Shown here in pieces: positions 1 to 9,862 of a stretch of 64,000 nt of DNA. The notes beneath the pieces are model-generated. The model was not told where the DNA came from. It made no database searches and was given only the letters and a program-made list of their open reading frames with translations. The stretch comes from Bryobacterales bacterium (GTDB taxonomy: Bacteria > Acidobacteriota > Terriglobia > Bryobacterales > Bryobacteraceae). Position 1 is the first letter of the stretch. The number at the start of each line of letters is the position of its first letter. The stretch is taken from the NCBI GenBank assembly GCA_020851555.1, contig JADZCM010000015.1, forward strand, positions 62,001 through 126,000, read 5' to 3'. The position numbers were made by a program, and so were the translations under genes.

Positions 1-113
1 GGAGACGGGTTGTCTCCCAAAGCTGGCGGCTCCGGCCCGTTCGAAGGCTGCGGAAACGGCGCCCCCGCACGTGTCCTTCACGCCGGGAAGTATCACCGGG
101 CGGCGGGGAATGC

Positions 114-827
114 CTACCGCTGGCGCAGGCGTCTGCGAAGCGCCACGGAGATTCCAAGCAGCGCCGGACCGAGAAGCACGAATGTCCCCGGCTCGGGTAT
201 TTCCGGACCCTGGCCGTTCTCGCCCTCGATCGAAAAGTTGTCCATGGAAGCGCCGCCGTAGACGCCCAACCCGATTCCCGTGCCCAGCGAGGCAATCGGT
301 GCGCCGCTTGAGGAATAGACCTGGTCGGGCGTCCCGTCGAAGTCCGTGTCGAAATACAGCGTCACCGTATCGCCGAGCAGGGTCGCCGTAAAGCGAGCCG
401 CCGCAAAGGGGGTATTGAGCTGGAGGAAACCCAAACCCCACATGCCGCTAGTATTATTGTTGCCCGTGTAAAAAGCGGCGTGAGTAAACGCCGTCGAATC
501 CTGATTCTGCACTTTGAGGAAAAGCGCATTGTCCAAATCGGCCCAGCCCAGCAGGATCGCCACATAGCTGAGGTCGCCGCCCGGGTAGACATCCACCGTG
601 ACACTGTTCGAGGTTGCCCCCACGTACGTCATGACCGCAAAATCGGTCCCACTGGCTCGGCCGGAGGTTATCCAAAAATCGCCCGTCTGCTCCACCCAGT
701 TGGGCCCCATATTAGTGCCGTCCGGGCGGTTAAAATCGTCCAGCAGGATGGTGCCACCGAAAGCCACGGGAGTGTAACACAAACCGAGAGCGGCCAGCAT
801 CAGGAAAACCGAAACGCGTATCCGCAT
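114..827 (-). CDS. PEP-CTERM sorting domain protein, exported
   Basis: A 237-aa exported protein. Residues 1-24 form a signal peptide (MRIRVSVFLMLAALGL core, cleavage near AFG-GT). The body looks like a concanavalin/LamG-type beta-sandwich: it opens with LLDDFNRPDG and has alternating strands. The last 27 residues are a PEP-CTERM signal: PEPGTF, a hydrophobic stretch, then RRRLRQR. In this family the tail is recognised by an exosortase and the protein is usually linked to extracellular matrix; no exosortase gene is in the window. An in-frame ATG further upstream (914) exists, but I chose 827 because GGGAG lies 9 nt before it and the signal peptide starts there. Substrate or partner is not visible. 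Confidence 0.85.
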   Translation of the reverse strand: MRIRVSVFLMLAALGLCYTPVAFGGTILLDDFNRPDGTNMGPNWVEQTGDFWITSGRASGTDFAVMTYVGATSNSVTVDVYPGGDLSYVAILLGWADLDNALFLKVQNQDSTAFTHAAFYTGNNNTSGMWGLGFLQLNTPFAAARFTATLLGDTVTLYFDTDFDGTPDQVYSSSGAPIASLGTGIGLGVYGGASMDNFSIEGENGQGPEIPEPGTFVLLGPALLGISVALRRRLRQR

Positions 828-1148
828 GAAAAAACGCTCCCTTCTCCGACCGGGATTCACGTACTGGACACCCGGTAGGGAATAGAATACATCCCCTACC
901 CCCCCCCCGGTCAATCCCCTGTCCTTCAGAAATTCTCCCAGGATTTTCGGACCTCCCAGCCGAGGGTCAGTCCCAACTTGAGGCTGCGGGGAGGCTCTGG
1001 CGGTGGACTGAAGGCGCCGGTAGGGAGAACTCGCCGGATGCCGTCGGCTGGCGCGCAGAACCGGAACGGCGACATATCGAAGAATCGCTGGGAGTTAATC
1101 AGCAGCCTCTCGCAGAGGATGCGCGGCTTCCTCTGCTGTCCCAGGAAT
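828..1148. other. Intergenic region, no gene seen
   Basis: Non-coding stretch upstream of the PEP-CTERM gene. The only ORFs are short, have no ribosome-binding site and resemble no family. A run of C residues (899-908) lies near the gene. No convincing promoter or terminator was found. Confidence 0.5.
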
Positions 1149-1361
1149 CTCAACACACGCACGGCATGGCCATCATGACCACCGAGGCGGGCAGGGAAGG
1201 GCAGGCGAACCGGCGAGGCATGGAGACCAAAATTGGACGCCAAACCGCCACCAAACGGACTCCGGTGGGGATGTTGGGGTTGATCGAGGCCTGTAAGTAT
1301 TTGAAACGTTTGGTCGGGCCGCCGGGATTTGAACCCGGGACCTCTTGCACCCCAAGCAAGG
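1149..1361 (-). repeat. Diverged ~210-bp direct repeat, copy 1, ending in tRNA-Pro fragment
   Basis: Matches 6838-7046 along its whole length with scattered substitutions and small indels. The best blocks are around 1169-1178, 1213-1262 and 1311-1361. It contains the 3' half of a tRNA-Pro plus about 160 bp of the DNA downstream of the tRNA 3' end. The block at 1233-1255 holds two tandem 10-bp-like units (minus strand TTTGGTGGCG and TTTGGCGTCC). Short ORFs through it are not conserved in frame or ending between the copies, so I read it as non-coding. It may be a recombination (att) region or a duplicated tRNA flank. Confidence 0.75.
1311..1361 (-). pseudogene. Truncated tRNA-Pro (3' half only)
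   Basis: On the minus strand this reads as anticodon stem and loop with GGG, variable region, T arm, acceptor 3' strand CGGCCCG, discriminator A and encoded CCA. The match to the intact tRNA-Pro at 6997-7074 stops at the 5' side of the anticodon stem (1361); D arm and 5' acceptor strand are missing, so it cannot fold as a tRNA. The T stem is CCGGG/CCCGG here and CGGGG/CCCCG in the intact gene. Both pair fully, so the fragment probably derives from a different, once functional tRNA-Pro copy rather than from decay of a duplicate. Confidence 0.9.
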
Positions 1362-2014
1362 CAGAATCAATCACTTACAAGCATCGTATACTGAAAACAC
1401 AAGAGTTACGCGCGATGAATTTGGACGCCAAAGCGCCACCAAAAGCGATTTCCTGGAGTTTTAGACTCCTGACCGACTCCAACGCCAGCCCCCGCGATTG
1501 TGGAATCACACGTGCCTCGCGCGCACGCGCGCGGTCGACCACCGCGCCGCTCCGAGCGAACGCGTTGCCTTTGCCGCCTGGAGAGGCGTGACGGCGGGCA
1601 AATGGAGAGGTCGAAGGGAAGTCGCCGAGAGACGTATGGGAAGTCATTCAGAATGAGATGCTTCGGGTTCTCATGCGGCCGAAGGGAGTAAAGCTGGCAC
1701 GTTGGTGGGCAGCAAAGGCCTCCTGGGTGAAGCATGCCGCAAAAAGGCATTTCAACGGAGACTGCTGGGTGTATAATCGATACCGCCCAGGATTCAGGAG
1801 ACGAAATTGCTGCCGCAACAGCGAGAGGCACACGTTTGTCGTGCTGGCGGCGAGGAGTCGAACACGAAGGTCCTAGGTCAAGGGCTGATTGACCACATCG
1901 CGCCGCGTTTCGCCCGCGTGCGCTCCGTTCGAGAACTCCGCGAATACCCATGTGGATTTCTTGGTGACCTAAAGTACACGGCTATGGATGCTGCAGATTC
2001 GGGAGCACGGGTTT
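1362..2014. other. Intergenic region left of the mosaic lipase gene
   Basis: No supported gene. It holds a third copy of the tRNA-flank core motif at 1421-1443 (TTGGACGCCA followed by GCGCCACCAAA after one A), an alternating purine-pyrimidine run around 1518-1542 and a possible promoter at 1750-1777. A TTCGA-type tRNA-like motif near 1855-1862 does not fold into a tRNA. Confidence 0.5.
1750..1777 (+). promoter_or_regulatory. Possible sigma70 promoter for the mosaic lipase gene
   Basis: A perfect TATAAT lies at 1772-1777, with a weak -35-like TTTCAA at 1750-1755 (16-bp spacer). The start codon is 238 nt downstream, which would give a long leader. Support rests mainly on the perfect -10. Confidence 0.35.
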
Positions 2015-5000
2015 ATGACCTTGAGACATGGAAACACCGCCGGGAACGGACGTCGCGCCATCTCGGCGTTCTCTGTCATGTGGGCTGTTCTAATGCTGCT
2101 CCAGCTTTGTACGCCTTCTGGAGCCGCAGCGGCGGTAACTGCCTATTCCAGTCGCTCGGCGTTCGAGGCAGCCTCAACTAATCTTCAGAAGATCACATTT
2201 GAAGGTGTAGTACCTGAAGGGCAAACCGGCACGATGTTACTCGGGCCCCTAGCCCTCAATGGTGTGACCTTCACGGCGAATCTCTACTCACTATGGGTCC
2301 TAAACTCAAATATCTACAACACCGGTGCATCTCTGGCAGTGCGACGTGTGCAGGGGAACCCACCGGGGGTAGTTCTGAAGGTTTCTCTTCCGCCCGGCAC
2401 CTCCGCTGTAGGAGCTGACTTCTTCGTACAATCCTCCTTGCGAGCAACGATAACTCTGTCCACGGGCGACGTCCTCACTTTCAGTGGCCTTCCGTTTCCC
2501 AACCTTGTGTTTTTCGGCATAACCTCAACAGTTCCAATAAGCTCTCTGTCGATTGAAGCTGCTGATGGCGTTGATTTGGATGATTTTACCTTTGGTCAAA
2601 CAAAAGGTATTTCGCTTGCTAGCCTGAGCCTTTCCTCTTCAAGTGTTGTTGGAGGCGCCTCAGTGACCGGCACGATTGCCCTCAGTGGGCCAGCTCCTGC
2701 AGGCGGAGTCCTCGTCGCCCTTCAGTGCAACAACTCGGCCGCCCTGACGCCGCCAACGGTGACGGTCCCTGCGGGACAGACGTCCACGAATTTCACCATC
2801 ACTACGTCGCCTGTCCCTTCGGCCCAGTCGCTCACCTTGACCGCTACGTACGCCGGCGCAAGCCGTACAGCTGACCTGACGGTAAATCCTCCCCCACAAC
2901 CACTGCTTGCGGGCATTTCTCTCAGACTCCCTGCAATCATCGCTGAGCACAGTGTCGAGGCCGTCGTCACCCTTACTGGGCCTGCGCCTTCTCGCGGCTC
3001 CCGCATCGACCTGCGAAGCGACAACGCGGTGGCCCAAGTTCCCGCCAGCGTCACCGTTCCCGCCGGCGCCACCTCCGCCACTTTCGCGATTCAGGCCCTC
3101 ACTGTCACTACCTCGGCAACCGCTACCATTTCGGCCAGCCTATCAGGCGTATTGAAGACAGCAACGCTCGTCGTCAACCCTCCGCATTGGAGTCCCGCCG
3201 ACGACCCCAGCTTCACCCAGTTGGCGCCTGACGTTCGCACCCACGGGCCACTTGCCGGCCGAACGCCACTGATTCTCATCCACGGGCACAACGGAGAATT
3301 ATCTGATTGGGATTCCTTCCTTGCCTATTTCACTAGCGAGGATCAAGATCCTGTTCGTGCCTCCCGCTTTAGAACCAAATACAAGGTGTATCAGTTTCAT
3401 TACATAAGCGACCAATTTAGCCTCTCCCAGCTCGCTCGCGCTCTCCGCAACCAAATAGATGACCTAACTATGGCAACTCCTGAACTTGATAAACCCCTGG
3501 TCATTCTCGCTCACTCAATGGGCGGGCTGCTCGCTCGCTGGTACATGATTGAGCGGCACAGCGTCGGCCGGTTCAACAACAGACCTGGAGGCGAAAGAGT
3601 TGACACCTTGATTACACTTGCAACGCCTCATCACGGATCACCTGGCGCAAATCACCAGTCCAGAGATCAACTTGCATTGAATGCGGACCAACGCGACCAA
3701 GATTATGAAACGCCTTCAATATGGGGAGACCTGAACAACTGGACTACCGTGGTTAAGGCTGCCTCAGTGATATTATGGCAGCAACACTGGAAACATATTT
3801 CATATCAGATGCCCAATCGCAGTGACCTTCTCTGGGACAATTTCGATTCCGTGATGAATCAAGGTAACGATGACATCAACGATTTGCTCAGGCATCTGAA
3901 TGAAAATGCAGCATATGATAAGAACATAGTGGCGTACTATGGGTATTTGGATCCAACGCGTGCCGATTACGAAGAGTTGGTTAATCGTGTGTATACACCT
4001 CTCCCATTATTTGGGCCACACTGGCTGGCTGCTAGAGCACTGGTGGCCTTGGATGATAAGCATGAGCAGTTGTTATGCTCAAGCGTAATCATGAATTATG
4101 GCCTGTATAAAGACGATCGGTTCTATGCGCGAAACGACGGCATGGTGCCGGTGCAAAGCGCAGCATTCGATGGGCACACTGTGGGAAGGCACGTGGAATG
4201 TCCGAATTATGATCACCTTCAGATGCTGGAGGGGAGCGAAGAGCGCTGCGCGAATGGTCTGACGTTGTTCGGGTCGTTGGAGGCCGATCTACTTCAAGAG
4301 CAGCCCGTACCGGGGGAGATTTCCGCGGACGGTGTCGTTAACGCGGCGAGCTTTGTTTCCGGGGCGGTTGCGCCCGGCGAAATAGTGGCTGTGTTTGGCT
4401 CTAGCATTGGGCCGCCTGAACTGGCGGGTCTAGAGGTGACTCCATCGGGTTTTGTCAGCAACGCGGTTGCGGGAACGCGAGTGCTGTTTGATGGTGTAGC
4501 GGCACCGATTCTCTATGCATGGTCCCAGCAGACATCTGCTGTCGTGCCCTACTCTGTGATGGGAAAGGGCACCGTAGAGATTGCCGTTGAATACAGGGGC
4601 ACGTTGTCTAACGTTGTCAGGCTTCCGGTGGCTGAGTCGGCGCCGGGGCTTTTTGCGGCCGACGCTACTGGGAAGGGCCAAGGGGCAATTCTGAACCAGG
4701 ATTATAGCCGAAACTCTGCTGCTAACCCTGCTGAGCCGGGCTCGATTGTGATGATCTACGGTACGGGAGAAGGCCAAACCGAACCGCAAGGCATCGACGG
4801 CAAGGTGACGACAGAACCGCTGCCGCGGCCTCGGCTGCCGGTTTCAGTCAAGATCGGCGGCGTAGATGCAGAAGTGCTGTATGCGGGGGGTGTTCCGACA
4901 GTCGTAGCCGGGCTTCTTCAGATCAATGCCCGAGTGCCGACGGCCGCACCAGTTGGGAATGCTGTGCCCGTCTTGGTGACTATCGGGAACTCCACCAGCC

Positions 5001-6271
5001 AATCAGGGATCACCATGGCTGTTGCAGGGTCTTCAGACGTGACGCTTTCCAGTCTGAGTGTATCTCCAGCCGCTGTGAGGGGAGGTGCAAGCAGCACCGG
5101 GACGGTGACATTGAGTGCTCCGGCGCCGACAGGGGGCGCCGCGGTGAGCCTGCAGACCAACAACCAGGCGGCGAGCGTTCCTGCCAGCGCGGCCATCCCA
5201 GCCGGGCAGATGTCCGCAACGTTCTCGATCTCGACCACATCCGTAGCCTCGACCCAAAACGTCACCATCAGTGCTGCCTACCGTGGCACGTCGAGGACGG
5301 CTACACTGACGATTAACCCGGTAACCGTGACGCTTTCCAGCCTGACTGTGTCTCCATCCACCGTAACGGCAGGTGTCAGCAGCACCGGGACTGTGACACT
5401 AAGTGCTCAGGCCCCGACAGGCGGAGCTGTGGTGAGCCTGCAGACCAACAACCAGGCGGCCAGCCTTCCTGCCAGCGCGACCATCCCGGCCGGTCAGATG
5501 TCCGCGACGTTCTCGATCTCGACCACGTCCGTAGCCACGACCCAATACGTCACAATCAGTGCTACTTACGGTGGTACATCAAGAACAGCTACACTGACGA
5601 TCAATCCGGTCGCCGTAACGCTTTCCAGTCTGAGTGTATCTCCATCCGCTGTGACGGCAGGTGCAAGCAGCACCGGGACGGTGACATTAAGTGCTCCGGC
5701 ACCGGCAGGCGGCACCGTGGTGAGCCTGCAGACCAACAACCAGGCGGCCAGCGTTCCTGCCAGCGCGACCATCCCGGCCGGTCAGATGTCCGCGACGTTC
5801 TCGATCTCGACCACATCCGTAGCCTCGACCCAGAACGTCACAATCAGTGCTACCTACGGTGGCACGTCGAAAACAGCTACACTGACGATCAACCCGGTTC
5901 CTGTTTCTCCCTACGCAGATAAGCAGATCATCCAGATTCAGGCAACGTTCACCGTCCAAGGGAGGAACATCCCGGTGGCAATTGAACTCACAGCCGCGTT
6001 GGCGCTAGGTCAGTTCATCGCAAACGTGGTGGCGATGCAACCTCCAGAACCATTCGGTATCATCTTCCTCGATGGTGCTCAATTCACGGCCGATACGATT
6101 ACCTTCAAGGTTGTCTACCCTCAGAGCCAGTACATCGCCGAGAGCATTCGCTCCGCCAATATGACACTGACTTTCGGGGCAAGTGGCGCTGTGTCAGGAA
6201 CTCTCAAGTTCTCAACGCAGAACCAGACTTTGGATGGAGCGATTAGCGGAGTAGTGACGTTTGCCTTCTAG
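2015..6271 (+). CDS. Secreted mosaic protein: Ig-like repeats, lipase-like alpha/beta hydrolase, TIGR03437-like domain
   Basis: 1,418 aa. I chose the ATG at 2015 because GGAG lies 9 nt upstream and a signal peptide with a hydrophobic core (AFSVMWAVLMLLQL) follows. Order: beta-sandwich of the PEP-CTERM-protein type (about 40-195); two Ig-like repeats (198-292, 297-388); alpha/beta hydrolase (about 390-758) with HGHNG near 423 and nucleophile motif AHSMGG (Ser501), followed by TLITLATPHHGSPGA, typical of triacylglycerol lipases and PGAP1-like esterases; a TIGR03437 Solibacter-type domain (about 768-1005); three nearly identical 96-aa Ig-like repeats (1009-1296); and a beta-rich C-terminal domain. 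The hydrolase part is visibly poorer in GC than the rest. It is the only gene between the two tRNA-Pro copies. Esterase activity is inferred; the substrate is unknown. Confidence 0.85.
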   Translation: MTLRHGNTAGNGRRAISAFSVMWAVLMLLQLCTPSGAAAAVTAYSSRSAFEAASTNLQKITFEGVVPEGQTGTMLLGPLALNGVTFTANLYSLWVLNSNIYNTGASLAVRRVQGNPPGVVLKVSLPPGTSAVGADFFVQSSLRATITLSTGDVLTFSGLPFPNLVFFGITSTVPISSLSIEAADGVDLDDFTFGQTKGISLASLSLSSSSVVGGASVTGTIALSGPAPAGGVLVALQCNNSAALTPPTVTVPAGQTSTNFTITTSPVPSAQSLTLTATYAGASRTADLTVNPPPQPLLAGISLRLPAIIAEHSVEAVVTLTGPAPSRGSRIDLRSDNAVAQVPASVTVPAGATSATFAIQALTVTTSATATISASLSGVLKTATLVVNPPHWSPADDPSFTQLAPDVRTHGPLAGRTPLILIHGHNGELSDWDSFLAYFTSEDQDPVRASRFRTKYKVYQFHYISDQFSLSQLARALRNQIDDLTMATPELDKPLVILAHSMGGLLARWYMIERHSVGRFNNRPGGERVDTLITLATPHHGSPGANHQSRDQLALNADQRDQDYETPSIWGDLNNWTTVVKAASVILWQQHWKHISYQMPNRSDLLWDNFDSVMNQGNDDINDLLRHLNENAAYDKNIVAYYGYLDPTRADYEELVNRVYTPLPLFGPHWLAARALVALDDKHEQLLCSSVIMNYGLYKDDRFYARNDGMVPVQSAAFDGHTVGRHVECPNYDHLQMLEGSEERCANGLTLFGSLEADLLQEQPVPGEISADGVVNAASFVSGAVAPGEIVAVFGSSIGPPELAGLEVTPSGFVSNAVAGTRVLFDGVAAPILYAWSQQTSAVVPYSVMGKGTVEIAVEYRGTLSNVVRLPVAESAPGLFAADATGKGQGAILNQDYSRNSAANPAEPGSIVMIYGTGEGQTEPQGIDGKVTTEPLPRPRLPVSVKIGGVDAEVLYAGGVPTVVAGLLQINARVPTAAPVGNAVPVLVTIGNSTSQSGITMAVAGSSDVTLSSLSVSPAAVRGGASSTGTVTLSAPAPTGGAAVSLQTNNQAASVPASAAIPAGQMSATFSISTTSVASTQNVTISAAYRGTSRTATLTINPVTVTLSSLTVSPSTVTAGVSSTGTVTLSAQAPTGGAVVSLQTNNQAASLPASATIPAGQMSATFSISTTSVATTQYVTISATYGGTSRTATLTINPVAVTLSSLSVSPSAVTAGASSTGTVTLSAPAPAGGTVVSLQTNNQAASVPASATIPAGQMSATFSISTTSVASTQNVTISATYGGTSKTATLTINPVPVSPYADKQIIQIQATFTVQGRNIPVAIELTAALALGQFIANVVAMQPPEPFGIIFLDGAQFTADTITFKVVYPQSQYIAESIRSANMTLTFGASGAVSGTLKFSTQNQTLDGAISGVVTFAF
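5039..5902 (+). repeat. Three tandem 288-bp coding repeats
   Basis: Units start at 5039, 5327 and 5615, each beginning GTGACGCTTTCCAG (GTAACG in the third). The spacing is exactly 288 bp (96 codons) both times. The units are nearly identical at DNA level, including silent positions, which points to recent duplication or gene conversion. Two more diverged Ig-like units (about 2608-3180) in the same gene are related at protein level only. Confidence 0.9.
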
Positions 6272-6837
6272 GCGCGAGCACTTCATCGGAGGTGGCCGGG
6301 CGATCTAGCACCTGCAATAACCGCGTCCGACGCAAAGCCCCGCAGAGGACGAAGGCATCCGAACAGAGTTGCAGCACGGCCCCGATTGCTCGCCCGCTTC
6401 TCTTGCAGGAGACGCGAAATACCAGGAACAACACCAACCGCGACAGAAGTGGGGGGCGCTCAAGTGGGGAACCCCGCCGCAGGCGGGCCACCGGGGTACG
6501 CCGGAGACCACAGGCGACTGCCTACCCGCGGCTGGCATCGGGCACAGGTCGCCGGACGGGCGGGGACAACAACCGCGCCGGCAAAACCGGTCATAGAGGT
6601 GCCCCCGACTCCGGCTCGGATTCACAGCCGGCCAACGGGGTGACACCCCACTCTCGCGGCACACCAGCCCCCACGCCGGTTCCCACCATGCCCAACGCTG
6701 AGGCGCAGTCCCACGGCCGGCCGGCGGCTGCGAGATCTACCGAGAGGTCATCGAAGCGTCCGACCATCTGGGTCGGGGTCCGGCGATCCTCAGGTATAGG
6801 CCAAGCCGCGTTGTCTTCTCCCTGAGGAGCAGAATCG
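6272..6837. other. Intergenic region, no gene seen
   Basis: A high-GC stretch between the mosaic lipase gene and the second tRNA-flank repeat. Overlapping ORFs run in several frames but none has a ribosome-binding site, a recognisable domain or a natural start. It could contain degraded coding DNA. No terminator was found after the lipase gene. Confidence 0.5.
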
Positions 6838-7046
6838 CAAAACACGCATGACATAGGCATCATGACCACACGGCCAGCGGGGAAGGGTAGGCGAACAAGC
6901 GAGGCATGGAGACCAAAATTGGACGCCAGAACGCCACCAAACGGACTCCAAGAGGGGTTTTGGGGAGGGGCGAGGTCTGTAAGTCTTTGAGGAATTTGGT
7001 CGGGCCGCGGGGATTTGAACCCCGGACCTCTTGCACCCCAAGCAAG
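6838..7046 (-). repeat. Diverged ~210-bp direct repeat, copy 2, overlapping intact tRNA-Pro
   Basis: Counterpart of 1149-1361. The core with the two tandem 10-bp-like units is at 6919-6941, 55 bp from the encoded CCA; in copy 1 that distance is also 55 bp. Similarity continues through the tRNA 3' half and stops inside the anticodon stem. Confidence 0.75.
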
Positions 7047-7074
7047 CGCGCTAGCCAAGCTGCGCCACGGCCCG
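6997..7074 (-). tRNA. tRNA-Pro (GGG)
   Basis: A complete cloverleaf on the minus strand. Acceptor CGGGCCG pairs with CGGCCCG, followed by discriminator A and encoded CCA (6997-6999). The anticodon stem is CTTGC/GCAAG with loop TTGGGGT, so the anticodon is GGG. The T arm is CGGGG/CCCCG with the usual TTCAAAT loop. It starts 40 bp after the atpC stop on the same strand and may be read through from the ATP synthase operon. Its 3' half is duplicated at 1311-1361. Confidence 0.95.
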
Positions 7075-7114
7075 AAACTATGAGTTTACCGCATCCCGCG
7101 GCTGGCCGAGCCGG

Positions 7115-7519
7115 CTACTTCTGCTTGGCCGCGTCCAGACGCGCCTGCGCGCGCTTCAAGGCGTTCAGGGCGCGGGCCACGTCCAGGCCTGCCTGCGGGT
7201 TGGTCAGGCGGTCGCGCGCCCGCTTCAGCGACTCCTCCGCCCGCGCCAGGTCAATCTCGTCCGCTCTCTCCGCCGTGTTCACCAGCACCCGGACATGGTC
7301 GCCAAGAACCTCTACCCAGCCGCCGTCCACGGCCATGTGCCGCGGGCGCCCCTGAGAGGTATAGACCAGGTTGCCCGTGCCGATCTGGGCCAGCAGAGGC
7401 GCATGGCCCGGCAGCACGCCGATGTAGCCGTTCGTCAGGGGGATGTCGGCCCCTCCCACCTGCTCACGGACCAGCAACCTGTCCGGCGTCGCCACCTCCA
7501 GCAAAAACGTATCCGCCAT
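7115..7519 (-). CDS. atpC: F1 ATP synthase epsilon subunit
   Basis: 134 aa, the normal length. The N-terminal beta-sandwich (MADTFLLEVATPDRLL; GYIGVLPGHAPLLAQIGTG is the family signature) is followed by a C-terminal two-helix domain (about 85-134) rich in Arg and Ala. The subunit sits on the central stalk with gamma, couples rotation to catalysis and can inhibit ATP hydrolysis. It is the last gene of the atp operon, 6 bp after atpD. Confidence 0.95.
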   Translation of the reverse strand: MADTFLLEVATPDRLLVREQVGGADIPLTNGYIGVLPGHAPLLAQIGTGNLVYTSQGRPRHMAVDGGWVEVLGDHVRVLVNTAERADEIDLARAEESLKRARDRLTNPQAGLDVARALNALKRAQARLDAAKQK

Positions 7520-7525
7520 ACAACC

Positions 7526-8986
<1,461 letters not shown>

Positions 8987-9844
8987 TTATTCAACTCCCG
9001 CTGCGCCGCTCACCACCTCGATAATCTCCTTCGTAATACTGGCCTGCCGCACACGGTTCATGTACAGCGTCAGCCGGTCGATCATTTCGGCGGCGTTGGT
9101 GGTGGCCGCGTCCATGGCCGTCATGCGCGCCGCCTGCTGCGCCGCTCCGGATTCGAGCAAGGCGTGGTGAATCGCGATCTCGACGTAGCGGGGCAGCAGC
9201 CCGTTGAGCAGATCGGCCGGCGGCTGCTCGCAGATGTAGTCGCAGGCGGCCGCCTCGGGCGGCACGGTGACGGGCAGGATCTTGGTCACCACCAGGCGCT
9301 GCGCCAGGATGCTTTTGAACTCGTTGTAGAGCAGGTAGACGGCGTCGATTCCGGCGGCCGCGAAGCGTTCGATCACCCGGCCCGCGATCGCGACGGCGTC
9401 GCTGTAGGCAGCCTTCTCGGTGAACCCCACGTGCTCCTCGCTGATCGCCGCCCCGCGCTTCCGGAAGAAGTCCCGCCCCTTCCTGCCGACCGTCACCATC
9501 TCCACCCGGCGCGCCGCGTGGTCCTCCAGGAACTTCTGCGCGGCCTTGATCAGGTTGGAGTTGAATGCTCCGGCCAGGCCGCGGTCCGCGGTGAGCAGGA
9601 TAAGCTGAATGCGTTCCTCGGGCCGTTCGGCGAGCAGCGGATGGACCAGCCGCTCGTCGCTCTTGGCGGATCGGGCCACGTCGGCCAGCAGGCGCGACAG
9701 CATGCCCGCATACGGGCGCGCCGCCAGCACGCGGTCCTGCGCGCGCCGCAACTTCGCCGAGGAGACCAGCTTCATGGCCCGGGTGATCTGCTGCGTGCTC
9801 TTCACCGAGCGTATGCGGCGTCGTATGTCGATCAGGCTGGGCAT
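8987..9844 (-). CDS. atpG: F1 ATP synthase gamma subunit
   Basis: 285 aa. Rotor shaft of F1. The N-terminal helix has the family signature (MPSLIDIRRRIRSVKSTQQI followed by TRAMKLVSS), and the C-terminal helix carries MTAMDAATTNAAEMI and LTLYMNRVRQASITKEIIEV, typical of all gamma subunits. It lies between atpA (18 bp upstream) and atpD (immediately downstream). No anomaly seen. Confidence 0.96.
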   Translation of the reverse strand: MPSLIDIRRRIRSVKSTQQITRAMKLVSSAKLRRAQDRVLAARPYAGMLSRLLADVARSAKSDERLVHPLLAERPEERIQLILLTADRGLAGAFNSNLIKAAQKFLEDHAARRVEMVTVGRKGRDFFRKRGAAISEEHVGFTEKAAYSDAVAIAGRVIERFAAAGIDAVYLLYNEFKSILAQRLVVTKILPVTVPPEAAACDYICEQPPADLLNGLLPRYVEIAIHHALLESGAAQQAARMTAMDAATTNAAEMIDRLTLYMNRVRQASITKEIIEVVSGAAGVE

Positions 9845-9862
9845 CGTCCGGTCCCGGGAGGG

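Noticed and set aside
1150-1374. Short minus-strand ORF through the tRNA fragment (reading ...LGVQEVPGSNPGG...)
   Set aside because: This is a known type of artefact from translating a tRNA 3' end; the equivalent ORF at 6860-7045 ends differently.
1838-1895. Second tRNA-like remnant with a TTCGA-type loop on the minus strand
   Set aside because: The T stem does not pair and no cloverleaf can be drawn; chance similarity is more likely.
5039-5902. Regular repeats considered as a CRISPR array
   Set aside because: Units are 288 bp, contiguous and coding, with no short repeat-spacer pattern. No CRISPR array or cas gene is in the window.
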